Assembly: GCF_001421015.2 (NCBI RefSeq)
Contig: NZ_CP013023.1
Span: forward strand, 124,001-188,000
Length of the DNA: 64,000 bases
Direction: 5' to 3'
From: Paenibacillus bovis
GTDB lineage: Bacteria; Bacillota; Bacilli; Paenibacillales; Paenibacillaceae
The notes beneath the pieces are model-generated. The model was not told the DNA's origin. It did not search any database and was given only the letters and a program-made list of their open reading frames with translations. How positions within the stretch are numbered: position 1 is the stretch's first letter; every line of letters starts with the position of its first letter. This document shows positions 28,962-37,894 of this stretch, in pieces. The position numbers and the translations under genes were made by a program.

Positions 28962-29276
28962 CTGTCCTGCTTGCCGTACATCCAAAAAGGCAGGCTGTTC
29001 ACGAAAATGAGCTGCTGGTACACGATATGCAGATCTGCCAGAACCTATGCAGATTCGCCAAAGCCGCGCTACTCCAAGATTTTTGCAGATCATAACGAGA
29101 ATTAATCGATAGATGGCCCGCCTCCCCGTGCGCTAGACTGAACATGTAACAGACGGCACAATCCCAATCGCACATACGGAGGTGAGCAACCAATTCTGCA
29201 TACAGGTTCTATCGATACGGACCAGGCCGATTCCGTACTTTTGATACGAGCCTGCAGCGAAGAGAGGAAGTTTACC
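28962..29276 (+). promoter_or_regulatory. Intergenic region with TGCAGAT direct repeats, candidate AraC operator
   Basis: TGCAGAT occurs at 29028-29034 and 29048-29054, 20 bases apart, and the match extends as TGCAGATYYGCCARA in both copies. A third TGCAGAT is at 29094-29100. The spacing of two helical turns and the position between the AraC gene and the tctC-kdgT pair suit an activator site. No convincing -35/-10 pair was found. Confidence 0.5.
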
Positions 29277-30308
29277 GTGACTACTGACAATCACAGATGG
29301 CACCGCTGGAAAATGTACAGCAGCGCTGCTGCCGGATTGATCCTTGTTGTTGGACTGGTTACCTTTTTTACCGGGCACTGGTCTTCTGTCCCGTTCTATA
29401 CCAAATCCACTGCCGATTATCCGGCTCATCCCATTACGCTGGTCGTCCCTTATGCAGCTGGTGGAGGTACGGATATTACAGCACGTGCGCTGGTCGAAGC
29501 TTCCCAGCCGTATCTCAGCCAGCCGATTACCGTCGTGAACCGAACCGGTGGTGGCGGCTCGATCGGTCTGATGGAAGGCGCCAATGCCCAGGCAGACGGC
29601 TATACGGTTACGTATTTGGTCGCCGAATTGACAACTCTGCCGCATATGGGTCTCTTGCCGATTACATATGAGCAGTTCAAGCCGATTATCCAGACCAATT
29701 ATGATCCTTCTGCGATTACCGTACGAGCCGATGCGCCATGGCAGACTGCCGATGAATTTCTGAGCTATGCCCGAACCCATCCCGGTGAAGTGAAGATGGG
29801 CAATGCCGGTACAGGCAGTATCTGGCATCTGGCTGCCGCTTCGCTGGAGCAGGCTACTCATGTCACCTTTACCCATATCCCATATGAAGGTGCCGGACCG
29901 GCAGTATCCGCATTAATGAGCGGATTTGTCAATGCCGTACCGGTCAGCCCCGCCGAGGTCAAGACGTATGTCGATCAGGGCAAGCTACGTGTGCTTGCTA
30001 TTAATGGCAGCGAGCGTTCACAGGCACTGCCGAATGTGCCAACCCTTCAGGAAGCAACCGGTTATGCTGTGAATTTCAGCGGCACCTGGCGCGGACTCGC
30101 TGTTCCGAAAGATACACCCGACGAGATTGTTCAAATACTTGCCGATGCCTTCACCCGAGGCGCCGAGCAGCAGGAATTCAGGCAGACGATGGCCGATCAC
30201 GGATTGGGACTGTTGATCCGTGACCGTGATGGCTTCCGCCAGCAGCTGCAGCAGAGCCATGATCTGTACGCCAGGCTAATTCCCGAACTCGGTCTCAGCC
30301 GAAAATGA
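29277..30308 (+). CDS. Tripartite tricarboxylate transporter-type binding protein (TctC/Bug)
   Basis: The 343-residue protein has an N-terminal hydrophobic anchor (residues about 14-34) without a lipobox cysteine, then the Bug-family fold: [52 protein letters not shown]. These proteins bind carboxylates or other acids and normally feed TctAB membrane proteins, which are absent here. Instead the next gene is KdgT, 46 bases downstream. Start is GTG with GAGAGGAAG upstream. A role as extracellular sensor or binding partner for sugar acids is inferred. Confidence 0.9.
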   Translation: MTTDNHRWHRWKMYSSAAAGLILVVGLVTFFTGHWSSVPFYTKSTADYPAHPITLVVPYAAGGGTDITARALVEASQPYLSQPITVVNRTGGGGSIGLMEGANAQADGYTVTYLVAELTTLPHMGLLPITYEQFKPIIQTNYDPSAITVRADAPWQTADEFLSYARTHPGEVKMGNAGTGSIWHLAAASLEQATHVTFTHIPYEGAGPAVSALMSGFVNAVPVSPAEVKTYVDQGKLRVLAINGSERSQALPNVPTLQEATGYAVNFSGTWRGLAVPKDTPDEIVQILADAFTRGAEQQEFRQTMADHGLGLLIRDRDGFRQQLQQSHDLYARLIPELGLSRK

Positions 30309-30354
30309 AAACGCTTTAGTGACAGGCCGGCAATCACGAGAGGATTGGATTTTG

Positions 30355-31377
30355 ATGAATATCAAAAAAACGATTGATAAAATACCGGGCGGCATGATGC
30401 TGGTGCCGCTGTTTATCGGAGCACTCGTGCATACTTTCGCTCCTGATTCCGGAGAATATTTTGGTTCTTTTACCAAAGGACTGATGACCGGTACCGTGCC
30501 GATTCTCGCTGTATGGTTTTTCTGTATGGGTGCTTCGATTGATGTGCGCGCGACGGGTACCGTGCTGCGCAAGTCCGGTACTCTCGTACTGACCAAAATT
30601 GCGGTCGCCTGGGTCGTTGCGATGATTGCTGCCCAGTTCCTGCCAGCCGGAGGCGTGCAGACCGGGTTCTTTGCCGGCTTGTCCGTGCTCGCCCTGATCG
30701 CCGCGATGGATATGACCAATGGCGGTCTGTACGCTTCTATCATGCAGCAGTATGGCAGCAAGGAAGAAGCCGGAGCATTTGTACTGATGTCGCTTGAATC
30801 CGGTCCACTCGTCACGATGCTGATTCTCGGCAGTACCGGCCTGGCTGTGTTTGAACCGCATGCTTTTGTCGGTGCTGTACTTCCGTTTCTGGTCGGCTTC
30901 CTGCTTGGCAATCTGGATCATGATTTGCGCAGTTACTTTGGCAAAGCGACTCAGACGCTGATCCCGTTTTTCGGATTTGCCCTGGGCTGTACGATTGATC
31001 TGGGTGTGATCGCGCAGACCGGCATGCTCGGTATTCTGCTGGGAATAGCCGTTATTATTATCACCGGTATTCCGCTTATTCTCGCTGACCGGTTTATCGG
31101 CGGAGGCAATGGTACCGCAGGCCTCGCCGCCTCCAGTACAGCCGGCGCAGCAGTTGCCAACCCGGTCATCGTTGCCAGCATGAAGCCCGAATTTCTCCCG
31201 GCTGCACAGTCGGCTACCGCTCTCGTCGCCGCTTCGGTGATCGTCACGTCGATTCTTGTTCCTATTCTGACTGCCTATTGGTCCAAGCATATGAACAAGA
31301 AACGCCAGAGTACGGAGTCTGTATCTGCCGCAGACGAGAGGGAAATGAAGCTGCGAAGTGCCAAGGGGAATATTTAA
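30355..31377 (+). CDS. kdgT: 2-keto-3-deoxygluconate permease KdgT
   Basis: The 340-residue membrane protein is very close to enterobacterial KdgT along its whole length: [58 protein letters not shown] and [16 protein letters not shown]. It imports 2-keto-3-deoxygluconate, an intermediate of pectin and alginate breakdown, by proton symport. ATG 30355 has GAGAGGA upstream. It shares an operon with the TctC-like protein and follows the AraC regulator. Confidence 0.95.
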   Translation: MNIKKTIDKIPGGMMLVPLFIGALVHTFAPDSGEYFGSFTKGLMTGTVPILAVWFFCMGASIDVRATGTVLRKSGTLVLTKIAVAWVVAMIAAQFLPAGGVQTGFFAGLSVLALIAAMDMTNGGLYASIMQQYGSKEEAGAFVLMSLESGPLVTMLILGSTGLAVFEPHAFVGAVLPFLVGFLLGNLDHDLRSYFGKATQTLIPFFGFALGCTIDLGVIAQTGMLGILLGIAVIIITGIPLILADRFIGGGNGTAGLAASSTAGAAVANPVIVASMKPEFLPAAQSATALVAASVIVTSILVPILTAYWSKHMNKKRQSTESVSAADEREMKLRSAKGNI

Positions 31378-31726
31378 ATAATTCTTATAACAACGTGTTT
31401 TTAAGCATAATGTAATATGAAGCGGGTAAGATCCTATAAATAAAATTCTATTCATACCAAGCATTTTGCCACGTTCAAGCTTCATCTGGCCACTCTTGCG
31501 GAGCCTGCCTATTCAGCAGGCTTTTTGGTTGGTTTATTACTGTAGAGACTGGCTGCCGGATACTCCGTTGTATCTGCCAATCAGCCATTTATTATTTCTG
31601 TTCCATATTTGCGTAAACTTCTGTAAACAACCTTAATTTGATATTTTACTCTCTTTATATTCATATAGACACGTATTCTTCCAATCTGGATAATAATTCC
31701 TGGAAATAGAAATGGAGGGAATACAT
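31378..31726. other. Intergenic region between kdgT and the NLP gene
   Basis: It holds one terminator (31502-31526). A TTGATA at 31638-31643 is followed 17 bases later by TCATAT, a weak promoter candidate for the NLP gene. Nothing else was recognised. Confidence 0.35.
31502..31526 (+). terminator. Intrinsic terminator after kdgT
   Basis: AGCCTGC and GCAGGCT enclose a short loop and are followed by TTTTT. Confidence 0.8.
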
Positions 31727-32461
31727 ATGAAAAAAACATTTGGTAAAATGATTCTGTCTGCTGCGCTGACTGCTTCTGCTTTCTCTGCGGTCATGCCTGC
31801 TCCCGCTGCCCATGCTGCTGTAATCAATCATGATGCAGTGGTTGGCTTCAGCGAAGTAACCCCGGTCAGCGCTTCCCAAAAAGCTGCCAAGACTTTTCAA
31901 CCTTATCTGAAAGTGTACAATGGCAGTGTTCCGTTCCCGGCTGTCGATGCACAGGGCAACACAGGCGGCGGATTGGAACCGACCGGCTCTCCCAGCGGAC
32001 AAAGCAGTAAAAGTCCCGGCCAAGTGTATGTTCGTTCCGCATGGTACAACGGCTCATGGGCGATGATGTATTCCTGGTATTTCCCCAAGGATGAATCTTC
32101 TCCGGGTCTTGGTCACCGGCACGACTGGGAATGTATCGTCGTCTGGCTGGATAATCCAGAGGCAGCACAGCCTACTATCCAGTCGATCGCCTACTCCCAG
32201 CATGGCGGCTTCAAGCAGGCTGCACCGACCAGCAGCAATACCAGCGACAAGCACCCCTTGATTGGCTACAAAAGTGTCTGGCCGCTCAACCATGCACTGT
32301 ACAGCGTGACCGATATGGGCGGCGCGCAACCATTGATCAGCTGGGAAGACATGACTCCGGCAGCCCGGAGTGTGCTGAATACAACTGATTTTGGCAAAGC
32401 CAATGTTCCTTTCAAGGACGCCAATTTTACCAGTAATCTGCAAAAGGCATGGTATAAATAA
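31727..32461 (+). CDS. NLP (Nep1-like, NPP1 family) secreted cytolysin
   Basis: The 244-residue protein has a signal peptide cleaved after AHA near residue 30. The mature part carries the family hallmark GHRHDWE in the context YSWYFPKDESSPGLGHRHDWECIVVWLDNP, plus VPFPAVDAQGNTGGGLEPTG. NLPs of plant pathogens lyse dicot plasma membranes by binding glycosylated sphingolipids; the acidic and His residues of the heptapeptide hold the calcium or magnesium ion. The two N-terminal cysteines that form the type 1 disulfide are replaced (NGSVPFPA, SGQSSKS), and the only Cys follows the heptapeptide. GGAGGGAA lies before the ATG. It lies about 350 bases downstream of kdgT. Confidence 0.94.
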   Translation: MKKTFGKMILSAALTASAFSAVMPAPAAHAAVINHDAVVGFSEVTPVSASQKAAKTFQPYLKVYNGSVPFPAVDAQGNTGGGLEPTGSPSGQSSKSPGQVYVRSAWYNGSWAMMYSWYFPKDESSPGLGHRHDWECIVVWLDNPEAAQPTIQSIAYSQHGGFKQAAPTSSNTSDKHPLIGYKSVWPLNHALYSVTDMGGAQPLISWEDMTPAARSVLNTTDFGKANVPFKDANFTSNLQKAWYK

Positions 32462-32504
32462 CTGACTACTTTTATCACAGCCTACTTCTGTCACAGCATG
32501 CAAT

Positions 32505-32536
32505 AAAGAGCCTTTGCGTTAGCAAAGACTCTTTTC
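32505..32536 (+). terminator. Bidirectional intrinsic terminator
   Basis: AAAGAG and CTTTG pair with CAAAG and CTCTTTT around a small loop. It separates the NLP gene from the convergent DUF5643 gene. Confidence 0.8.
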
Positions 32537-32549
32537 TTTCTTTCCAAAA

Positions 32550-33461
32550 TCAAGGCTGTACCGGAATTGTAAAGTTCAGTTCTGGCAGATAGACTCTTTT
32601 CTCTGTTTTGCTGTCTCCATAATAAGGCTTGAACTTGACGGTACGTGCGCCTTTGGAAATCTCTTCGCTCATCAGGGACACGGTGTAATGAATCGTTTTG
32701 CCGTCTGCCCCCAATTCGCCGCCGCCGATACTTTTCCATGTCTTGCCTTTGCTATCGATCGCTTCAAAGCCCAGCCATTGATCATTGCCGCCTTTTGTCT
32801 GGTAGGCAGAAGACCATTCGGTGCTGATCAGCATCGGGGAATAATTCACCTGCTCCAGTGTAACATTATGCTTTTTGGAGGTTTTACTTTTGCCATACTC
32901 TACTGTAGTTCCTTTGCCGATCTGCTCTGCTTTCACCGTATAATCAAAAGCCAGCGGCTTCTCCATGCTGCCAGTAATCAGGCGGATATGCAGTTCTTCT
33001 CCGGCAGGCAGTGATTTCAGCGACAGGCTGCCTGTCTCGAATACACCGGTTTTCTGTACCGGACTGGCCAGTGTCATCACTTCATTCAACAGATTGCTGT
33101 CCTTGTAAGTAACGCTATCCAGCGCAGCCTGCTCCAGTGTCTTGAGGGAATTTGCTTTGTATTCGATATGCAGATGGCCATCGACCAGCACAGCACGTGT
33201 AATGGTTAATGTCTGATTGCCATGTTTGACGCTCTGATTGATGAGAGGTGCAGCTGCGAGTAGTTGGGCCTGGTTCGGATTCGAGCTGGCTGCAGATTGC
33301 GCCTTGATCACGACCGGATGCTGTACCGGTGCAGCTTTGGCCTGCATGATGTATCCGGAACTGAGTGTCACGCCGCCTACCATTGCCGCTGCTGCCAATC
33401 CCCATGCACTGCGTTTCAGAATGTCTTTCCATGTGTTGTTGCCTGATGTATTGTTATTCAT
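32550..33461 (-). CDS. DUF5643-domain membrane/exported protein
   Basis: The 303-residue protein has a short cytoplasmic start, one hydrophobic segment (about residues 18-40, GLAAAAMVGGVTLSSGYIM), then an extracellular part ending in a DUF5643-type domain (NDQWLGFEAIDSKGKTWKSI; YLPELNFTIPVQ). That C-terminal domain is clearly homologous to the end of the anti-sigma protein encoded next upstream. Unlike that protein it has no cytoplasmic sigma-binding region. ATG 33461 follows ACAGGAGGA. The promoter matches that of the ECF sigma gene, so it is a likely sigma target. Confidence 0.85.
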   Translation of the reverse strand: MNNNTSGNNTWKDILKRSAWGLAAAAMVGGVTLSSGYIMQAKAAPVQHPVVIKAQSAASSNPNQAQLLAAAPLINQSVKHGNQTLTITRAVLVDGHLHIEYKANSLKTLEQAALDSVTYKDSNLLNEVMTLASPVQKTGVFETGSLSLKSLPAGEELHIRLITGSMEKPLAFDYTVKAEQIGKGTTVEYGKSKTSKKHNVTLEQVNYSPMLISTEWSSAYQTKGGNDQWLGFEAIDSKGKTWKSIGGGELGADGKTIHYTVSLMSEEISKGARTVKFKPYYGDSKTEKRVYLPELNFTIPVQP

Positions 33462-33501
33462 TATTAGTTCCTCCTGTATGGTTGTTTTTGTGATGTTACA
33501 A

Positions 33502-33533
33502 CCGTTAGAGCATCCTCTCCTGCCAAAGGTTAC
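33502..33533 (-). promoter_or_regulatory. ECF sigma-type promoter of the DUF5643 gene
   Basis: On the minus strand GTAACCTTT (33525-33533), 15 bases, then TCTAACGG (33502-33509). The same two elements at the same spacing lie upstream of the ECF sigma gene, which supports recognition by that sigma factor. Confidence 0.75.
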
Positions 33534-33574
33534 CGGATTGATCAAATTCTTTTTGGATCTGGATTCCTTGACCA

Positions 33575-33604
33575 ACAAAAAAGCCGCTCCCGAAGGAACG
33601 GCTT
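33575..33604 (-). terminator. Intrinsic terminator after the anti-sigma gene
   Basis: On the minus strand AGCCGTTCC and GGAGCGGCT form a stem with TTCG in the loop, followed by TTTTTTG. It isolates the downstream DUF5643 gene, which therefore needs its own promoter. Confidence 0.85.
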
Positions 33605-33643
33605 GCTCACGATCTTGTTATTCATAGCACGGACGATATGTCT

Positions 33644-34822
33644 TTACTGGGTAGCCGGAATCGTAAAATTCAGATCCGGAAGGAACTTTCGTTGTCCAGC
33701 AGTGGCATCATCGTAATAAGGCTTAATCGTAATCGTACGGGCAGAAGGTGTAATCTCTCCATCCATAAAGGATACCTGATATTGGATCCGGTCGCCCTTC
33801 TCATTCAACTCTCCTCCGCCGATACTTTTCCACGCATGTCCCTGATCGTCTTCCGCTTCAAAGCCGAGCCACTGGTCATTATTCGCTTCCGGACGATAGG
33901 CTGATGATAATTCAACACTGACCATCAGTGGCGTATACAGCACCTTGTCCAGTGCCAGGGTATGGCCTGTCGGCTTGGCAGAATGAGTCTCTTCTACCTG
34001 CATCACCTTGCCTTTGCCAATCTGTCCAGCTGGAATCCGGAAAATAAAACGATGGGGATCATTGGGATCAGCTGAAGCCTTCACACCAGCACCTGCTGTA
34101 CTGAGCTGAAGTTCTATCCATGCATTATCCGGAAGCGTATCCGGGAGCTTCACATCCTTGGCTTCGAAAACACCGGTCTGTTTGACCGGGTTGCCCAGTG
34201 TCATAATGCTATTCGCATGTTCACGGCCTTCATAACGGATCGATTCCAGCGAGACTTTTTCCAGCACGTCCAGCCGGTTCGCTTTGTACTCAATCTGCAT
34301 ATCCCCGCCGATCAGCGCCGCTCGAGTCAGCGTAACCGACTCCTTGCCATGGGTGATCGTCTGGTTAATCTCTGGTGCTGCTGCCGCCGGATTGGGTGTT
34401 GGTATATTCTGCTCCGGATCGGTCGGTGTATGTTCAGGCTGTATCCAGCTGCCGAGTACCGGTACATTGCCCAGCGACCAGCCTGTGCTGCCACCCCAGC
34501 CGGAGGCGAAGATCAGCACAGCTGCCGCTGCTCCAATCCCTGTATACCACCAGCGATTCGCCGTGGCGCGTTTACCTACACGCTGGCTGCGGTCTGTATC
34601 GGTTATACGATCTGCTGGCTGGTCTGTGCGGCTCTCCAGTGTACTATCCATCGTCTGCACAGGCACTTGCTCTGTTGTCTGCTCCGGCTGTGCTGCCGGC
34701 ATATCCATATCCTGTAGTTTGGCATACGTCTGTTCCAGCCGAGTACGGGATTGATCACTCAGCGGACGATCCTGCCTTTGCTTTTCTGTATTCAGCATAC
34801 GATCCAGCTCATCTGGTCTCAT
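33644..34822 (-). CDS. Anti-sigma factor with DUF5643 extracellular domain
   Basis: The 392-residue protein has a cytoplasmic N-terminal region (residues 1-90, MRPDELDRMLNTEKQRQD), one membrane segment (about 100-120, WWYTGIGAAAAVLIFASGW), and an extracellular part ending in a DUF5643 domain (LGFEAEDDQGHAWKSIGG, FLPDLNFTIP). Overlap with the end of the sigma gene and this topology make it the sigma factor's membrane-bound inhibitor. ATG 34822 has GGAAGGGGA upstream. It resembles the DUF4179/RsiV-like anti-sigma proteins of Bacillota. Confidence 0.85.
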   Translation of the reverse strand: MRPDELDRMLNTEKQRQDRPLSDQSRTRLEQTYAKLQDMDMPAAQPEQTTEQVPVQTMDSTLESRTDQPADRITDTDRSQRVGKRATANRWWYTGIGAAAAVLIFASGWGGSTGWSLGNVPVLGSWIQPEHTPTDPEQNIPTPNPAAAAPEINQTITHGKESVTLTRAALIGGDMQIEYKANRLDVLEKVSLESIRYEGREHANSIMTLGNPVKQTGVFEAKDVKLPDTLPDNAWIELQLSTAGAGVKASADPNDPHRFIFRIPAGQIGKGKVMQVEETHSAKPTGHTLALDKVLYTPLMVSVELSSAYRPEANNDQWLGFEAEDDQGHAWKSIGGGELNEKGDRIQYQVSFMDGEITPSARTITIKPYYDDATAGQRKFLPDLNFTIPATQ

Positions 34823-35348
34823 ATCGGGTTCCCCTTCCCGGCTCATCGCTGAGCCAGTCCATTAATGTTTTGCGCGCCCGGTGCAGCCGGGTTTTGACTG
34901 CTTCTGCCGATAGTTCCAGCACATCTGCAATCTGCTGGATCGGCATATCCTGAAAATAATGCATTGCGATTACAAGCCGCTGCGGTTCAGGCAGCTGATA
35001 TACCGCCTGCTGTACGTCGATTCGCTCGTATTCATCCGTCCGCGCAGGCAGATTGCTCCATTCATCCGTCACGACGACCCGAGCACCTTTGCGTGCGATA
35101 TTATGGCATTCATTGATCAGAATCCGGAAGATCCAGGTCTGGAAATAATTCGGTTCACGCAGCGTGTGTATATTGCGAAATGCTTTAAGCATCGTCTCCT
35201 GTACAGCGTCATCGCATTCATCATCACTTCTCAGCATGGATCGGGCCATCCGGTACAGCGGCCTTTCCATATCACGCATAAGCCGGATAAACGCGTCTTT
35301 CTCCCCGCTGCGGGCAGCGAGTACGTCTTCCTTTTGGGTATATGTCAT
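34809..35348 (-). CDS. ECF-type RNA polymerase sigma factor
   Basis: The 179-residue protein contains sigma region 2 (MLRSDDECDDAVQETMLKAF, with FQTWIFRILINEC) and region 4 (YQLPEPQRLVIAMHYFQDMP, then QQIADVLELSAEAVKTRLHRA). It directs RNA polymerase to extracytoplasmic stress genes when freed from its anti-sigma partner, whose gene overlaps its 3' end. AGAGGATAG precedes the ATG. Its own promoter matches the DUF5643 promoter, indicating autoregulation. Confidence 0.94.
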   Translation of the reverse strand: MTYTQKEDVLAARSGEKDAFIRLMRDMERPLYRMARSMLRSDDECDDAVQETMLKAFRNIHTLREPNYFQTWIFRILINECHNIARKGARVVVTDEWSNLPARTDEYERIDVQQAVYQLPEPQRLVIAMHYFQDMPIQQIADVLELSAEAVKTRLHRARKTLMDWLSDEPGRGTRYETR

Positions 35349-35452
35349 ATCGGCTATCCTCTCTCGATCTGCTCTTCATCGGTTTCGTCTCGAAAATCCG
35401 GTGCAGGCAAGATTTCTTTTACGGTAGTCTGCCCCGAGGGCAGCTTGAATAC

Positions 35453-35485
35453 CCGTTAGACTATCCAGCCCGGCGAAAGGTTACA
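35453..35485 (-). promoter_or_regulatory. Autoregulatory ECF sigma promoter
   Basis: On the minus strand TGTAACCTTT (35476-35485), 15 bases, then TCTAACGG (35453-35460). Nine and eight contiguous bases of the two elements are shared with the promoter at 33502-33533 at the same spacing. Confidence 0.78.
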
Positions 35486-35686
35486 GCGATGATTCAATAA
35501 CTGCTATACGGTTCGATCATTGCTATACCGATCCCTTCTATAATAGAAGAAGCAGATACGATACCCAATATCAAAAGTAAAAAAACAACCTGTCCATCAC
35601 CTGTAAATCATGTGACTTACGCTATTTTTTGTCGGAATTGCCAGACTGTATGCAGCATACCAACACTGTCTCTAGATCACGATACA

Positions 35687-35725
35687 ACAAAAAAGGATGC
35701 GCCTGTGCAGGTGCATCCTTTTTAT
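35687..35725 (-). terminator. Intrinsic terminator after the LysR gene
   Basis: AAAAAGGATGC and GCATCCTTTTT flank an inner CCTG/CAGG stem; the T run on the minus strand ends the LysR transcript. The rest of 35349-35802 holds only the ECF promoter at 35453-35485. Confidence 0.88.
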
Positions 35726-35802
35726 ATGGCGATTCAACAAGTATCTATAATAGTCGATGACCCGATAATACGCGTAAATATCAGCATCCCACCGAGATTA
35801 AT

Positions 35803-36690
35803 CTATCTCGTCTCCATCATCTCCCGCGTAAATCGCAGCCACTCTCTCGCGGCAAACGACAGATACCGCTCCCGATGCCAGATAATGCCCAGATGCCACG
35901 GAATCGACGGCTGTATATTAGGGATAATGCGCACATTGCGCTGGTTGATCTGATTGCAGATTGTATCCGGCAGCAGTGCGACACCGAGTCCGGCTCCCAC
36001 CATCTCGCTGATCAGATCCCACTGGGAACTCTCATAAATAATTCGCGGCTGAAATCCTACCCGGATACAGGCCTCGATGATTCGCCCATGCAGCGTAAAA
36101 TCCTCGCGGAAAATAATAAAAAAGTCCTCGGCCAGCTCGCTCATCTGCACTTCACTACGTTCGGCCAGAGGATGATTGTTCGGCACGATCAGATTCAGTT
36201 TCTCCTCGGTAAAAGAGAAGTATTCCAGCACATTCTCGGTAACGGGCAGCACAGTCACTCCGATATCCAGCGATCCATTGACCACATCACTTTCTACCTT
36301 TTTGCCGCCATCTTCGAACAGCTGGATCGTCACATTTGGATACATCTGATGAAAGCGGCCGATAATTTGCGGAAAAAAGCGTGATCCGATCATCGGTGGC
36401 AGACCGATACGCAGATGACCGCTCTCCAGATTGCGCAGATCATCCAGCTGCGAGGAAAGGCTGTGAAATGATTTCACGATATTCTGCGCCTGCTGCTCAA
36501 TCACTTTACCTGCATCGGTGAGCTCTACAGAGCGCCCAACCCGGTTGAATAGTGGCGCTCCCAATTCTTCCTCCAGGGAACGGATCGTTTTGCTGATGGT
36601 AGGCTGGGTGATGAACAGTGCTTCCGCTGCTTTGGTGAAGCTTCCCAGACGGGCCACTTCTATAAAATACTGCAAATGACGAATATCCAA
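35803..36690 (-). CDS. LysR family regulator, CidR-like
   Basis: The 295-residue regulator has an N-terminal winged helix (LQYFIEVARLGSFTKAAEALFITQPTISKTIRSLEEELG) and a periplasmic-binding-like effector domain. It diverges from cidA-lrgB type genes, the arrangement of cidR/ywbI in staphylococci and bacilli, where it activates the operon in response to acetate overflow. AGGAGGC overlaps upstream in-frame codons, so TTG 36690, seven bases after it, is the best start. Confidence 0.9.
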   Translation of the reverse strand: MDIRHLQYFIEVARLGSFTKAAEALFITQPTISKTIRSLEEELGAPLFNRVGRSVELTDAGKVIEQQAQNIVKSFHSLSSQLDDLRNLESGHLRIGLPPMIGSRFFPQIIGRFHQMYPNVTIQLFEDGGKKVESDVVNGSLDIGVTVLPVTENVLEYFSFTEEKLNLIVPNNHPLAERSEVQMSELAEDFFIIFREDFTLHGRIIEACIRVGFQPRIIYESSQWDLISEMVGAGLGVALLPDTICNQINQRNVRIIPNIQPSIPWHLGIIWHRERYLSFAAREWLRFTREMMETR

Positions 36691-36767
36691 GTCCACGCCT
36701 CCTATAGCCAAATGGAATACATTTCATGCCATATATGAATTTTACCTATGAAAGAAACAGATGTAAA

Positions 36768-36785
36768 CTTTCATATATACGAAAG
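36768..36785. promoter_or_regulatory. Palindromic candidate LysR operator
   Basis: CTTTC-ATATATAC-GAAAG lies between the LysR gene and cidA, close to the likely promoter of the latter. LysR proteins bind dyads of this size (T-N11-A type). No experimental counterpart is known to me. Confidence 0.45.
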
Positions 36786-36826
36786 CTGTATATGAAAATG
36801 TTACAAATGAAAGAAGGATATCTTCT

Positions 36827-37198
36827 ATGAAAAATATAGGGAAAGGCATTTTGCAGGTTGCTGTTCTGATGGCCTTCTCCGAGCTGCTCAACTGGTTGGC
36901 TGACTGGCTGCATCTGCCGGTCCCCGGCAGTATTATCGGTATCGCGCTGCTGTTCATCCTGCTGCAATCCGGTGTCATCAAAGTGGAATGGATCGACCTC
37001 GGAGCCAGCTGGCTGCTTGCCGAGCTGCTGCTGTTCTTTATCCCCTCGGCGGTCGGTGTGATGAATTACATACCGATGCTGGAGCAGGACGGCGTCCGCA
37101 TTATTGCTATCGTGATCTGTAGTACGATTCTTGTCATGGTCAGTTCGGGACTGCTGGCCGCTATTATGTCCAAACGAAAGGAGCGTCACGCGAAATGA
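36827..37198 (+). CDS. cidA: CidA/LrgA family holin-like protein
   Basis: The 123-residue protein has four hydrophobic segments and the family motif LPVPGSIIGIALLFILLQSG near residue 32. CidA/LrgA proteins act with CidB/LrgB in murein hydrolase control, programmed lysis and, as shown more recently for related pairs, pyruvate or acetate transport. GAAAGAAGGA precedes the ATG. The next gene starts inside its stop codon (ATGA). Confidence 0.92.
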   Translation: MKNIGKGILQVAVLMAFSELLNWLADWLHLPVPGSIIGIALLFILLQSGVIKVEWIDLGASWLLAELLLFFIPSAVGVMNYIPMLEQDGVRIIAIVICSTILVMVSSGLLAAIMSKRKERHAK

Positions 37199-37875
37199 AT
37201 TCCATTCTATTCCTGCTTGCTACATTAATCGTCTATATGGGAGCCAAAAAGCTGTATCGCCGTTTCCCACGGGTGTATCTGTCTCCGCTGCTGACGACTC
37301 CGCTCGTGCTGGTCATCGTTCTGCTGAGTATGCACGTTCCATATACTCACTATAACGAAGGCGGACAATGGCTGTCCCGACTGCTGCAGCCAGCGACAAT
37401 CGCTTTTGCTGTACCGCTATACAAAAATCTCAAAACCCTGCGCAAGCATGCAGTCGAGATTGTCGCCAGCGTACTGTTCGGTTCGATCGTCGCTGTCAGC
37501 TCTTCGGCGCTGCTGGCCCGGCTGATGCATCTGAACCATGACCTGATGGGCAGCATTATCCCGCGCTCGATCACTACGCCTATTGCGATGAATGTATCGC
37601 AGGCGATTGGCGGCGTACCAACCATTACCGCTATTTTCGTAATTATCACCGGACTGATCGGTAGTATGATCGGACCTTATATCGTCAAATGGCTGCGGAT
37701 CGAGGGCGAGATTGCCCGTGGTATTCTGTTCGGTACCGCTGCTCATGGTACAGGAACGTCCAAAGCTTTTGAACTGAGCTCACTGACCGGTACCATTTCC
37801 AGTATTTCGATGATATTGTCTGCGTTATTTACACTTGCTGCCACACCGATTTTAGCGTTAATTATGCTGCCCTGA
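37195..37875 (+). CDS. lrgB: LrgB/CidB family membrane protein
   Basis: The 226-residue protein has about seven membrane segments and the LrgB motifs SIIPRSITTPIAMNVSQAIG and GTAAHGTGTSKAFELSS. It is translationally coupled to the CidA-like gene by a four-base overlap and works with it. Its stop codon lies in the loop of the terminator that follows. Confidence 0.93.
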   Translation: MNSILFLLATLIVYMGAKKLYRRFPRVYLSPLLTTPLVLVIVLLSMHVPYTHYNEGGQWLSRLLQPATIAFAVPLYKNLKTLRKHAVEIVASVLFGSIVAVSSSALLARLMHLNHDLMGSIIPRSITTPIAMNVSQAIGGVPTITAIFVIITGLIGSMIGPYIVKWLRIEGEIARGILFGTAAHGTGTSKAFELSSLTGTISSISMILSALFTLAATPILALIMLP

Positions 37876-37894
37876 TCACGGGCAGCTTTTTTTG
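37866..37894 (+). terminator. Intrinsic terminator overlapping the lrgB stop
   Basis: GCTGCCC and GGGCAGC enclose TGATCAC, which contains the stop codon, and are followed by seven T. Confidence 0.88.
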
